Source: Arthrobacter sp. EpRS71 | Lineage (GTDB): Bacteria; Actinomycetota; Actinomycetes; Actinomycetales; Micrococcaceae | Assembly (NCBI RefSeq): GCF_001512285.1 | Contig: NZ_LNUV01000006.1 | Coordinates: 2,278,809 to 2,342,808, forward strand | Direction: 5' to 3' | Length of the DNA: 64,000 bases | Part shown: positions 33,967 to 42,811 of the stretch, in pieces | How the letters are laid out: each line of letters begins with the position of its first letter | Position numbering within the stretch: position 1 is the first letter of the stretch | Notes under the pieces: model-generated | What the model was told of the DNA's origin: nothing | Database searches by the model: none | The model's input: only the letters and a program-made list of their open reading frames with translations | Translations under genes and position numbers: made by a program

Positions 33967-35490
33967 CTAGAAGAAGCCGAGCTTGTTCTCGTTGTAGCTG
34001 ACCAGGAGGTTCTTGGTCTGCTGGTAGTGGTCCAGCATCATGGCGTGGTTCTCACGGCCGATACCTGATGACTTGTAGCCACCGAAGGCGGCACCTGCCG
34101 GGTAGGCGTGGTAGTTGTTGACCCACACGCGGCCTGCCTGGATTTCCCGGCCGGCGCGGTAGGCCACATTTCCGTTGCGCGACCATACGCCGGCACCCAA
34201 ACCGTAGAGGGTGTCGTTGGCGATGCCGATTGCGTCGTTGTAGTCGCTGAACTTGGTGACGGACACTACCGGGCCGAAGATCTCCTCCTGGAAGATGCGC
34301 ATCCGGTTGTGGCCTTCGAAAATGGTGGGCTGGACGTAGTAGCCGCCTGCGAAGTCACCGTCCAGCTCGGCACGGGCACCGCCGGTGAGGACCTTGGCGC
34401 CCTCCTGCTTTCCGATATCGATGTAGGACAGGATCTTCTCCAGCTGATCGTTGGAAGCCTGGGCACCCACTTGGGTATCGGTGTCCAGCGGGTTGCCCTG
34501 GATGATCTTGTTGGTCCGGGCCACCGCGTCCGTCATGAAGGAGTCGTAGATGCCTTCCTGAACCAGCGCACGGGACGGGCAGGTGCAGACTTCGCCCTGG
34601 TTGAAGGCGAAGAGCGTGAAGCCTTCCTGGGCTTTGTCGTAGAAGGCGTCATTGTGGGCGGCTACGTCATCGAAGAAGATGTTGGGGCTCTTGCCACCAA
34701 GTTCCAGGGTGACAGGAATGAGGTTGCTGGAAGCGTACTGGCTGATGAGGCGCCCCGTGGTGGTTTCGCCCGTGAAAGCGATCTTGCGGATCCGGGAACT
34801 GGAAGCGAGCGGCTTTCCGGCCTCAACGCCGAAGCCGTTGACCACGTTCACTACGCCGGCCGGGAGAAGGTCACCGATCAGCTCCATGAGGACCAGGATG
34901 GAGGTGGGCGTCTGCTCGGCGGGCTTGAGCACCACGGCGTTGCCTGCTGCCAGCGCCGGCGCCAGCTTCCAGACGGCCATGAGAATGGGGAAGTTCCACG
35001 GGATGATCTGGCCAACAACGCCCAGCGGTTCCTTGAAGTGGTAGGCGGTGGTGTCCTCATCCAGCTGGGAGAGGTGGCCTTCCTGCGCGCGCACTACGGA
35101 GGCGAAGTAACGGAAGTGATCGGCAGCCAACGGGATGTCGGCGTTGAGGGTTTCCCGGACGGGCTTGCCGTTGTCCCACGTCTCTGCGACCGCGAGGAGC
35201 TCCACATTCTCGTCAATACGGTCCGCGATCTTGTTCAGAATAGCTGCGCGTTCCGTGGCGGACGTCTTGCCCCACGACGGTGCAATTTTGTGCGCGGCGT
35301 CCAACGCCAGCTCAATGTCCTCGGAGGTACCACGGGCAACTTCGCAGAAGGCTTTGCCCGTGACGGGGGTGATGTTCTCGAAGTAGCCGCCCTTGACCGG
35401 GGCAACCCACTCGCCGCCGATCCAATTCTCGTAACGGTCCTTGAACGTGACCTTCGAACCCTCGGCACCCGGCTGTGCATAAACAGTCAT
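33967..35490 (-). CDS. Aldehyde dehydrogenase (acetaldehyde type)
   Basis: 507 aa NAD-dependent ALDH. Catalytic cysteine C302 in NQGEVCTCPSRAL, with a second cysteine at C304; general base glutamate in VTLELGGKSPNI. ENWIGGEWVAP N-terminus and NYHAYPAGAAFGGYKSSGIG C-terminus are typical of ExaC/AldA acetaldehyde dehydrogenases near DUF779. First gene of the ALDH-ADH-DUF779 unit. The GAF regulator lies 97 bp upstream on the same strand. Confidence 0.95.
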   Translation of the reverse strand: MTVYAQPGAEGSKVTFKDRYENWIGGEWVAPVKGGYFENITPVTGKAFCEVARGTSEDIELALDAAHKIAPSWGKTSATERAAILNKIADRIDENVELLAVAETWDNGKPVRETLNADIPLAADHFRYFASVVRAQEGHLSQLDEDTTAYHFKEPLGVVGQIIPWNFPILMAVWKLAPALAAGNAVVLKPAEQTPTSILVLMELIGDLLPAGVVNVVNGFGVEAGKPLASSSRIRKIAFTGETTTGRLISQYASSNLIPVTLELGGKSPNIFFDDVAAHNDAFYDKAQEGFTLFAFNQGEVCTCPSRALVQEGIYDSFMTDAVARTNKIIQGNPLDTDTQVGAQASNDQLEKILSYIDIGKQEGAKVLTGGARAELDGDFAGGYYVQPTIFEGHNRMRIFQEEIFGPVVSVTKFSDYNDAIGIANDTLYGLGAGVWSRNGNVAYRAGREIQAGRVWVNNYHAYPAGAAFGGYKSSGIGRENHAMMLDHYQQTKNLLVSYNENKLGFF

Positions 35491-35586
35491 TGCTAGCTCC
35501 TTTGCTGCGAATCACGGTGGCTATCGCCATTGACTCGAGCCTAGGAGCGTAGAGGTTGCAGCTACGTTGCAACCATGTGAGTCAGC

Positions 35587-36930
35587 TCACGCTTTGAGCT
35601 CCGCGTCGATCCGCTCAAGGTCAGCGACGACGGCGGCCCGCTTAGGTGACCGAGGCGGCAGCAGCTTCAACACCGCAAGGCGGAGGTCGACGTCGTACTT
35701 CGCCTCGGGCAGCTCAGCGTACTTGAGAAGCGAATCAACGCTGCCGTCGCTAAGCAGCGCCTCACGCAGCAGGTGCGAGACCCGGTCACGCAACTGCACG
35801 ACGCCGGGCGCCTCCGAGCGTGGCAACAGCCCACCTTTGTAGATTTCCAAGGCAATGCGGTGGGCGCCGCGCTGCAGGCAACTCAGGACCTGGCCGGAGT
35901 CCGGCAACAGCTCCACGGGCAAACGATACGGACGGGACTCCGGGACCGCGTCCGGGCTGAGTTCCTGGATGACTTTCCGGAGCCGCACCATTTCGGCCCG
36001 GAGGGTCACCGCAGAGCCGTCCCCCGGATACAGCTGCGTGCAGAGGTCTTCAGCACTGAGACCGGCGGGGTGACTGCTGAGGATGGCCAGGATTTCGCTG
36101 TGCCGGGCAGAGAGGGAAACCGTCCGCCCATCGATGCTGAGCAACGCTTGGTCGCGGCCCAACAGCTGCAGGCTGTTCCGGTACAAGACGTGACCCGAGG
36201 CGGCGGCCGCGTTCCGGCGTCGAGGTTTGTCTTTGACGGCAGCGGCGAGCGTCAGGCGTTCAATGCGCAATTGGGCTTGAGCGGCAGCAACAGTTGCCTC
36301 CACCAAGGAAAGGGTGTGCGCGGCAACAGCGGTCTCCGTGCCGGTGATATCCACAACACCCAACACTGCGCCGGAATCGGGGTCATGGAACGGAACAGCC
36401 GTACAACTCCATGGGTGCACGGAGCGCTTGAAATGCTCCGCCCCGGAGATCTGGATACTGCGGTCCAACGCAAGCGCGGTGCCAGGCGCGCTGGTGCCCA
36501 CCGAGGCTTCAGACCAGTCAGCGCCGGCCACGAACATCATGCCCTCCGCGCGGCGCTGCATCACCGGATCGCCGTCAACCCACAGGAGCCGCCCAACGTC
36601 GTCACCCACAGCCACCAACAAACCACTGTCATGGCTGGGTTGAACCAGGAGCTTCTTAATGACAGGCATAATCGTGGCCAAGGGATGCTGCCGGCGGTAC
36701 TCCTCCAGCTCATCGCGGTCCATGGCAAGAGGCGCTTCGGCAACATCAGGATTGGCTTGAAAGCTCGCCGATCGCTGCCAGGACTCACGGACCAAGCGGC
36801 GCAACCCGATGATGTCCTCAGGCACCCCGGGACGCAAAGAATCCAGGCGTTCATGCCCAACCAAGGCACGCTTCTGCAATAACGCCGCGGCATCGCTGCC
36901 AGGAACGGGTGGATGGACTGGATTCCTCAT
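35587..36930 (-). CDS. GAF-domain transcriptional regulator without AAA+ domain (AcoR-like N-terminus)
   Basis: 447 aa. Residues 40-225 match the AcoR/AcsR N-terminus with a GAF sensor (VRESWQRSAS, DGDPVMQRRAEGMMF, GTSAPGTALA, VLGVVDITG). Instead of an AAA+ sigma54 domain, the C-terminus carries an OmpR-like winged helix (VSLSARHSEILAIL, LCTQLYPGDGSAVTLRAEMVRLRK) and an extra helical tail. This form is found in actinobacteria next to aldehyde dehydrogenase genes. It probably senses an alcohol/aldehyde and controls the ALDH-ADH operon. Confidence 0.82.
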   Translation of the reverse strand: MRNPVHPPVPGSDAAALLQKRALVGHERLDSLRPGVPEDIIGLRRLVRESWQRSASFQANPDVAEAPLAMDRDELEEYRRQHPLATIMPVIKKLLVQPSHDSGLLVAVGDDVGRLLWVDGDPVMQRRAEGMMFVAGADWSEASVGTSAPGTALALDRSIQISGAEHFKRSVHPWSCTAVPFHDPDSGAVLGVVDITGTETAVAAHTLSLVEATVAAAQAQLRIERLTLAAAVKDKPRRRNAAAASGHVLYRNSLQLLGRDQALLSIDGRTVSLSARHSEILAILSSHPAGLSAEDLCTQLYPGDGSAVTLRAEMVRLRKVIQELSPDAVPESRPYRLPVELLPDSGQVLSCLQRGAHRIALEIYKGGLLPRSEAPGVVQLRDRVSHLLREALLSDGSVDSLLKYAELPEAKYDVDLRLAVLKLLPPRSPKRAAVVADLERIDAELKA

Positions 36931-37019
36931 CGAACTCCCTGATAGTCCGCAACAACAGTGCGCTGCACGTGTGGTGGGCGGGACAGTACCCAGCAGTCTA
37001 GTTCGGAAGAAGGCGAATG

Positions 37020-38480
37020 TCAGCCGCGGGAGATCCGGATCATTTCCTCACGTGGAACAACCTTGATGCGCTCGCGGACCACACCATCACCCTCGACGTC
37101 GGACCCGTCACCAAGCGTTTGGGCGGAAGTCCACGCGGCACCGAGGGCGGCCTCGTGGGCATCGAGCCTGTTCCAGCCCTCCCACGTGGTGTATTCAATG
37201 CCGCGTTCTTCCAGCAGGTCAATGATGGCCTGCGGGTCCGGGTTCTCCGCGGGAGGAAGATTGAGCCTGTCCTCGAGCAGGAAACCGATGGTCTCCAGAG
37301 CATCGCCCTTGGTGTGCCCGATCAGCCCCACCGGCCCGCGCTTGATCCAACCCGTGGCGTAAATTCCGGGCACCGGCTCGCCGTCGGCACCCAGGACGCG
37401 GCCGCCGTCGTTCGGTATGACGCCACGGCGGGCGTCGTACTCCAGCTCCTCCAGCGGTGAACCGTGATAGCCGATTGCCCGGTAAACCGATTGGACCGGG
37501 TACTCGATGAACTCTCCAGTGCCTTTGACGTTGCCTGTTCCGTCCAGCTGCATTCGTTCGAATTTGATGCCGGAGACCTTTCCGGGCGTCTCAGCTGAGT
37601 CAAGAATCTCCACCGGGCTGTGCAGGAAGTGCAAGTGCAGGCGGCGCGATGACGGCTGTTCCGATTCTGCGTGCTCCTCCACCAGCCAGTTGGTCATGGT
37701 GTTGACCATGGTCTTGATCTGGTTGTTGGTCTTGATGGCTTCATCGGACGCTTCGTCGAACTCGAAGTCCTCCGGGTACAGGACAATGTCCACGTCTTTA
37801 CAGTGGGACAGCTCGCGCAACTCCAACGGAGTGAACTTCACCTGTGCCGGGCCACGGCGGCCGAAAACATGGACGTCTGTGACCGGTGACTTCTTGAGCC
37901 CGGCATACACGTTGTCCGGGATCTCCGTAACCAGGAGTTCCTCAGGGTGCTTGACCAGCATCCGGGCCACATCCAGGGCTACGTTGCCGTTGCCGATCAC
38001 GGCGATTTCCTTGGCATCAAGCGGCCAGTCGCGGGGAACGTCCGGGTGTCCGTCGTACCAGGACACGAAGTCAGCGCCCCCGAAGGAGCCCTCCAACTCG
38101 ACGCCCGGAATGTTCAGGTCTGCGTCCTTGATGGCACCGGTGGAGAAGATCACGGCGTCGTAGAACGCACGGAAATCATGGAGCGTCAGATCCCGGCCGT
38201 AGGTCACGTTGCCAAGGAACCTGATATCACCGCGGTCCAAAACCTTGTGCAGGGCATTGACGATTCCCTTGATGCGCGGGTGATCGGGGGCCACCCCGTA
38301 GCGGATCAGGCCGTACGGTGCCGGATATGCCTCGAAGAGATCAATGCTGACCTCCACATGCCCGTCCTTGACCTCATTGGATTTAGTCAGAATGTCCGCG
38401 GCGTACACGCCTGCGGGTCCCGCGCCAACAATGGCGACACGAAGCGGACGATTGGGGGTTGTTGCGGCTGAGTTGGACAC
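37020..38480 (-). CDS. FAD-dependent ferredoxin--NADP+ reductase, FprA-like (paralog 1)
   Basis: 486 aa, adrenodoxin reductase type. FAD motif RVAIVGAGPAGVYAADIL and RYGVAPDHPRIK; NADP motif AVIGNGNVALDVARML; ATGWIKRGPVGLIGHTKGDA region near residue 380. GTG 38480 is chosen because AGGG lies 7 nt upstream and the N-terminus then matches paralog 2. About 75% identical by eye to 47813-49279. It lies 89 bp upstream of the GAF regulator on the same strand. Physiological partner unknown. Confidence 0.92.
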   Translation of the reverse strand: MSNSAATTPNRPLRVAIVGAGPAGVYAADILTKSNEVKDGHVEVSIDLFEAYPAPYGLIRYGVAPDHPRIKGIVNALHKVLDRGDIRFLGNVTYGRDLTLHDFRAFYDAVIFSTGAIKDADLNIPGVELEGSFGGADFVSWYDGHPDVPRDWPLDAKEIAVIGNGNVALDVARMLVKHPEELLVTEIPDNVYAGLKKSPVTDVHVFGRRGPAQVKFTPLELRELSHCKDVDIVLYPEDFEFDEASDEAIKTNNQIKTMVNTMTNWLVEEHAESEQPSSRRLHLHFLHSPVEILDSAETPGKVSGIKFERMQLDGTGNVKGTGEFIEYPVQSVYRAIGYHGSPLEELEYDARRGVIPNDGGRVLGADGEPVPGIYATGWIKRGPVGLIGHTKGDALETIGFLLEDRLNLPPAENPDPQAIIDLLEERGIEYTTWEGWNRLDAHEAALGAAWTSAQTLGDGSDVEGDGVVRERIKVVPREEMIRISRG

Positions 38481-38636
38481 CGTTAGCCCTTCCGAAGCAG
38501 TGAGCCACGCCATTGTTGGGGCGCGCAGATTCCAATTCTAGATGTCAGCCCCACACCCGGCTGCTTATATGGCAGGAGTCACAGAAAATGATAAAGATTG
38601 CGGAATATTGCGGCTTCGGATGGTGTTGGCGACAAT

Positions 38637-39686
38637 GTGTCGACTCCGGAACAGCTAGCTGCCAACTCCCCCTCTTCAAACCAACCCACGACGACGGCGG
38701 GCGGCGGCGGTACCGGCGCTTCGGGCGGCTCCGGCAAACCGGGCGGCAAGCCCGTACGGAGCGAGTCGACGGCGGGAATTCTGTTTGGGATCGGCGCTTA
38801 TGGCCTGTGGGGGCTGCTTCCCCTGTACTTCTTCGTGCTCATGCCCGCCAGTGCAATCGAAATCGTAGCCAACCGGATCGTCTGGTCCCTGCTCTTCTGT
38901 GCATTGCTGATCACCATCACGCGGGCTTGGCGGGTCTTTGGCGCTGCGGTCAAGGACCGCACGGTGTTCGGCCCCTTGGCCCTGGCCGCTGTGCTGATTG
39001 CCATCAACTGGCTCACCTACACGTTCGGCGTTACCACGGGCCATGCCGTTGAGACGTCCTTGGGGTACTTCATCAACCCGCTGGTCTCTGTTTTGCTCGG
39101 AGTATTTGTCCTCAAGGAAAAACTGCGTCCCCTGCAGTGGGCTGCTGTAGGCATTGGGTTCGTTGCGGTGGGCGTTCTGACGTTCTCCTACGGGCAACTC
39201 CCCTGGATCGCACTGATCCTCGCGTTCAGCTTTGGCCTCTACGGCTTCGTGAAAAAGCGGGTGGGCCCCAAGGTTGACGCCCTCACCAGCCTCAGCGTCG
39301 AAACGGTGGTGTTGGCTCCCTTTGCCGCCATCACCATGGTGGTCCTGGCCGTGACCGGCGTCGAAACTCTCACCACCCTGGGTGCGGGCCACTTCTGGCT
39401 GCTGGTGGCCTCCGGCGTCATCACGGCTGTTCCGCTGCTGTTCTTCGGCGCCTCAGCCCGCCGCCTGCCCATGACCACCATCGGCTTGCTGCAATACTTC
39501 GCGCCGGTGCTGCAGTTCATCGTGGCGCTGGCCGTGTTCAACGAGACCATGACCACTGCCCGCTGGATCGGCTTCTGCGTAGTGTGGTTGGCGCTGATAC
39601 TGCTCACCATCGACATGCTTCGCACCACCAGGAAAAACTCGGTGCTGAAGAAGCAGGCCCGGCGCGAGTCAACGGCCGCAGCGTAG
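38637..39686 (+). CDS. rarD: RarD-type DMT superfamily permease
   Basis: 349 aa from GTG 38637; TTG 38598 is possible, and neither has a clear RBS. After a low-complexity Gly/Ser-rich tail of about 40 residues come ten membrane segments. GIGAYGLWGLLPLYFFVLMP is the RarD signature, and NRIVWSLLFC plus INPLVSVLLGVFVLKEKL fit. RarD proteins are EamA-family carriers linked to chloramphenicol sensitivity in Pseudomonas; substrate unknown. Confidence 0.85.
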   Translation: MSTPEQLAANSPSSNQPTTTAGGGGTGASGGSGKPGGKPVRSESTAGILFGIGAYGLWGLLPLYFFVLMPASAIEIVANRIVWSLLFCALLITITRAWRVFGAAVKDRTVFGPLALAAVLIAINWLTYTFGVTTGHAVETSLGYFINPLVSVLLGVFVLKEKLRPLQWAAVGIGFVAVGVLTFSYGQLPWIALILAFSFGLYGFVKKRVGPKVDALTSLSVETVVLAPFAAITMVVLAVTGVETLTTLGAGHFWLLVASGVITAVPLLFFGASARRLPMTTIGLLQYFAPVLQFIVALAVFNETMTTARWIGFCVVWLALILLTIDMLRTTRKNSVLKKQARRESTAAA

Positions 39687-39781
39687 CCCGGAGCCGCCGT
39701 CGAAGTCGCGGGAAAGCTGCCAAAACCCCCGGAAAACTCCAGCGAACTCGGCGGGTTCCCGCGAACTGGGCGGCAAAACAA

Positions 39782-39819
39782 AAGGAGGGCCGGGTCCACA
39801 AGTGAACCCGGCCCTCCTT
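39782..39819. terminator. Bidirectional terminator between rarD and gabT
   Basis: 18-bp arms (39782-39799, AAGGAGGGCCGGGTCCAC, and 39802-39819) with one mismatch and a 2-nt loop, flanked by A/T-rich ends, between convergent genes. Confidence 0.85.
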
Positions 39820-39835
39820 GGTGAAACGTAGAGAC

Positions 39836-41191
39836 TTACGCGTGAGCCTTGATGGCTGCTGCGAGGACCTCAAGGCCGTCGATCAGCAGTTCGTCGCTGA
39901 TGACCAGCGGCGGGAGCAAGCGGATGACGTTACCGTAGGTGCCACAGGTCAGGATGATGACGCCTTCCTTGAGGCAAGCAGCTGCAACGGCCTTGGTGAG
40001 CTCGGCGTTGGGTTCCTTGGAACCGGACTGGACCAGCTCGATAGCCAGCATGGCGCCGCGGCCGCGGATGTCGCCAACAACGGAAACTTCAGCGGCGAGT
40101 TCGCGAAGCTTGCCCAGGGCGAGCTCTTCGATGTGGCGGGCGCGGCCGTTGAGGTCGTGCTGCTCCATGGTGTCGATTGCTGCCAGTGCTGCTGCACAAG
40201 CTACCGGGTTGCCTCCGTAGGTGCCGCCCAGGCCGCCGGGGTGAACGGCGTCGAGCAGGTCCGCGCGGCCGGTGATGGCCGAGAGCGGAAGGCCGCCGGC
40301 GATGCCCTTGGCCATGGTGATGATGTCCGGGACAACACCTTCGTGGTCAACGGCGAACCATTCGCCGGTGCGGCAGAAGCCGGACTGGACCTCGTCAGCG
40401 ATGAAGACGATGCCCTTTTCCTTGGCCCAAGCGGACAGTGCCGGGAGGAAGCCCTCAGCCGGTACGATGAAGCCACCTTCACCCTGGATGGGCTCGATGA
40501 TGATCGCGGCAACCTGGTCGCCACCGATCTGCTTCTCAATCATGGTGATGGCGCGCTTGGCGGCCTCGGCACCCGTGATTTCCGGGTTCTCTTCACGGAA
40601 CGGGTAGCTCATGGGCATGCGGTAGACCTCGGGCGCGAACGGGCCGAAGTTGGTCTTGTAAGGCATGGCCTTGGCGGTGAGCGCCATGGTCAGGTTGGTA
40701 CGGCCGTGGTAGGCGTGGTCGAAAGCAACAACGGCGTCGCGGCCGGTGGCCAGGCGTGCAACCTTGACGGCGTTCTCCACGGCTTCAGCGCCGGAGTTGA
40801 ACAGCACGGTGCGCTTGGCGTGATCGCCCGGGGTAAGGCGGTTGAGCTGCTCGGCAACTGCAACGTAGCCCTCGTAGGGGGTGACCATGAAGCAGGTGTG
40901 CGTAAAGTGCGCGGCAGCTTCCTGGACAGCGGCGACGACGGCGGGATCGGACGCGCCGACGCTGGTCACGGCGATGCCGGAGCCGAGGTCGATGAAGGAG
41001 TTGCCGTCGACGTCGCGGATGATGCCGCCGTCGGCGTCTTCAACGTAAACGGGGACGCCCGAGGCGACGCCGGCGGCGACGACGGCGGAGCGGCGCTCGG
41101 CCAGTGCCTGCGACTTGGGGCCGGGGAAGGCGCCGTTGATGTTGCGCTTCTGCTCGATGCGGTACGAGAGTTCGTTCGCGGTAGTAGTCAT
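39836..41191 (-). CDS. gabT: 4-aminobutyrate aminotransferase
   Basis: 451 aa class III PLP aminotransferase converting GABA and 2-oxoglutarate to succinate semialdehyde and glutamate. PLP lysine K295 in IITMAKGIAGGLPLSAI; NSGAEAVENAVKVAR, FIADEVQSGFCRTG and HPGGLGGTYGGNP are family motifs. Start ATG 41191 (MTTTANELS). It lies 46 bp downstream of the aminobutyraldehyde dehydrogenase gene, giving the last steps of putrescine/GABA breakdown. A succinate semialdehyde dehydrogenase is not next to it. Confidence 0.94.
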   Translation of the reverse strand: MTTTANELSYRIEQKRNINGAFPGPKSQALAERRSAVVAAGVASGVPVYVEDADGGIIRDVDGNSFIDLGSGIAVTSVGASDPAVVAAVQEAAAHFTHTCFMVTPYEGYVAVAEQLNRLTPGDHAKRTVLFNSGAEAVENAVKVARLATGRDAVVAFDHAYHGRTNLTMALTAKAMPYKTNFGPFAPEVYRMPMSYPFREENPEITGAEAAKRAITMIEKQIGGDQVAAIIIEPIQGEGGFIVPAEGFLPALSAWAKEKGIVFIADEVQSGFCRTGEWFAVDHEGVVPDIITMAKGIAGGLPLSAITGRADLLDAVHPGGLGGTYGGNPVACAAALAAIDTMEQHDLNGRARHIEELALGKLRELAAEVSVVGDIRGRGAMLAIELVQSGSKEPNAELTKAVAAACLKEGVIILTCGTYGNVIRLLPPLVISDELLIDGLEVLAAAIKAHA

Positions 41192-41237
41192 GGGGTGGTT
41201 GCCTTTCTGGGAAATTCGTACGGGTGGGGCGAACGAG

Positions 41238-42668
41238 CTACGCGTCGAGTGCACTCATGACGTGCTTGATGCGCGTGTAGTCCTCCACGCCGTACATGGA
41301 GAGGTCCTTGCCGTAGCCGGACTGCTTGAAGCCGCCGTGGGGCATCTCTGCCGTCAGGAGGATGTGAGTGTTGATCCAGACCGCACCGAAGTCCAGGTCG
41401 CGGCTCATGCGCATGGCCGTGCCGTGGTCGGTGGTCCAGACGCTGGATGCCAAGGCGTATTCGACGTCGTTGGCCAGTTCCAGTGCTTCGTCTTCCGTGC
41501 TGAACTTCTGGACGGTGATGACCGGGCCGAAGGTTTCCTTCTGCACGATGTCATCGGTCTGCTTGGCGCCGGAGATGATGGTGGGCTCGAAGAAGAAGCC
41601 CTTCTCCCCTGCGCGGTGGCCACCGGTTTCGATCTTGCAGTTCTCCGGCAGGTTCTCCACGACAGAGGTCACGGCGTTGAAGTGGTTCACGTTGTTCAAC
41701 GGGCCGAAGTAGTTGTCTTCGTCGTTCTGCGAACCGGTGTGCAGGGTCTTGGTGTGCTCCACCATTGCCGCCACGACGTCGTCGTGAACGGAGTCTTCCA
41801 CCAGCACGCGCGTGATGGCCGTGCAGTCCTGGCCGGCGTTGAAGAAGGCGAACTCGGCGATTGCCGCGGCGCTCTTCTTGATGTCGGCATCCTTGAAGAC
41901 GATTGCCGGTGCCTTGCCGCCAAGCTCCAGGTGGGCACGCTTGAGACCCTTGGCTGCACCGCTGGCAACGGCGATGCCGGCGCGGACGGAACCGGTGATG
42001 GAAACGAGTCCGGGGACCTTGTGGTCAACCATCATGGCGCCGGTTTCGCCGGTGCCGAGGACAACGTTGAGGACGCCGGCCGGGAAGATCTCGCCGGCGA
42101 GGCGTGCCAGGACCAGCGTGGACTCGGGGGTGGTGTCCGAGGGCTTCAGAACGATGGTGTTGCCTGCTGCCAGGGCGGGGCCGATCTTCCAGATGGCCAT
42201 GAGGAACGGGTAGTTCCACGGAGCAACCTGGGCTACAACGCCGATGGGTTCGCGGCGCACGTAGGAAGTGTGGCCTTCGAAGTACTCGCCCGCGGACTTG
42301 CCTTCCATGATGCGGGCCGCGCCGGCGAAGAAGCGGAGCTGGTCGGCGCCTGCGGCAACTTCCTCGGAAGCAATCAGGGAGCGGACCTGTCCGGTGTTGC
42401 GGTGCTGGGCTTCGACGAGTTCGTCGCTGTTGGCCTCTACGGCGTCGGCGAGCTTGAGGAGCATGAGCTGGCGCTGGCCCGGGGTGGCTTTCTTCCAGGA
42501 CTTGAAGGCCTGGTTGGCCGCAGTCATGGCAGCGTCTACGTCGGCCTGCACCGAAATGGGCGACTTGGCAACGATTTCCCCGGTGGCGGGGTTCACGATG
42601 TCCAAAAGACCCGTACCTGCCGGCGTAACGAATTCGCCGTTGATGAAGTTCTGCAAGGTTTGAACCAC
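41238..42668 (-). CDS. patD: Gamma-aminobutyraldehyde dehydrogenase (ALDH family)
   Basis: 476 aa. Catalytic C282 in FFNAGQDCTAITR; ELGGKAPAIVFKDAD general base region; WNYPFLMAIWKIGPALAAGN. This sequence type matches 1-pyrroline/gamma-aminobutyraldehyde dehydrogenases of putrescine degradation. GTG 42668 is chosen, with GAGGG at 10 nt; the 72-codon upstream extension overlaps the divergent PucR gene. Cotranscribed with gabT. The exact aldehyde is inferred from context. Confidence 0.88.
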   Translation of the reverse strand: MVQTLQNFINGEFVTPAGTGLLDIVNPATGEIVAKSPISVQADVDAAMTAANQAFKSWKKATPGQRQLMLLKLADAVEANSDELVEAQHRNTGQVRSLIASEEVAAGADQLRFFAGAARIMEGKSAGEYFEGHTSYVRREPIGVVAQVAPWNYPFLMAIWKIGPALAAGNTIVLKPSDTTPESTLVLARLAGEIFPAGVLNVVLGTGETGAMMVDHKVPGLVSITGSVRAGIAVASGAAKGLKRAHLELGGKAPAIVFKDADIKKSAAAIAEFAFFNAGQDCTAITRVLVEDSVHDDVVAAMVEHTKTLHTGSQNDEDNYFGPLNNVNHFNAVTSVVENLPENCKIETGGHRAGEKGFFFEPTIISGAKQTDDIVQKETFGPVITVQKFSTEDEALELANDVEYALASSVWTTDHGTAMRMSRDLDFGAVWINTHILLTAEMPHGGFKQSGYGKDLSMYGVEDYTRIKHVMSALDA

Positions 42669-42799
42669 GGTGTGCAACCCTCTTTCGGAGTCTGGGCATG
42701 GGTTTAGCTGATCAGAGCCTATGCCAGGGAGGGGGTCCAAGGAATAGCCAGCTGCACACACAACCACCACCCGCTTAGTGCGCTTGACCAGTGCCGGGT

Positions 42800-42811
42800 T
42801 ACGCTTAAAGC
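42800..42811 (+). promoter_or_regulatory. Possible leaderless -10 element of the PucR gene
   Basis: TACGCT (42800-42805) followed by 6 nt and ATG 42812, with no Shine-Dalgarno. The only TTGACC nearby (42784-42789) is too close for a -35 box. Confidence 0.3.

Noticed and set aside
34108..35496. Long antisense open frame over the aldehyde dehydrogenase (similar ones over lacZ, gabT, patD, fprA paralog 2, cysD)
   Set aside because: Such frames arise because GC-rich codons leave few stops on the opposite strand. They lack RBS, family motifs and independent promoters, and the sense genes are unmistakable.
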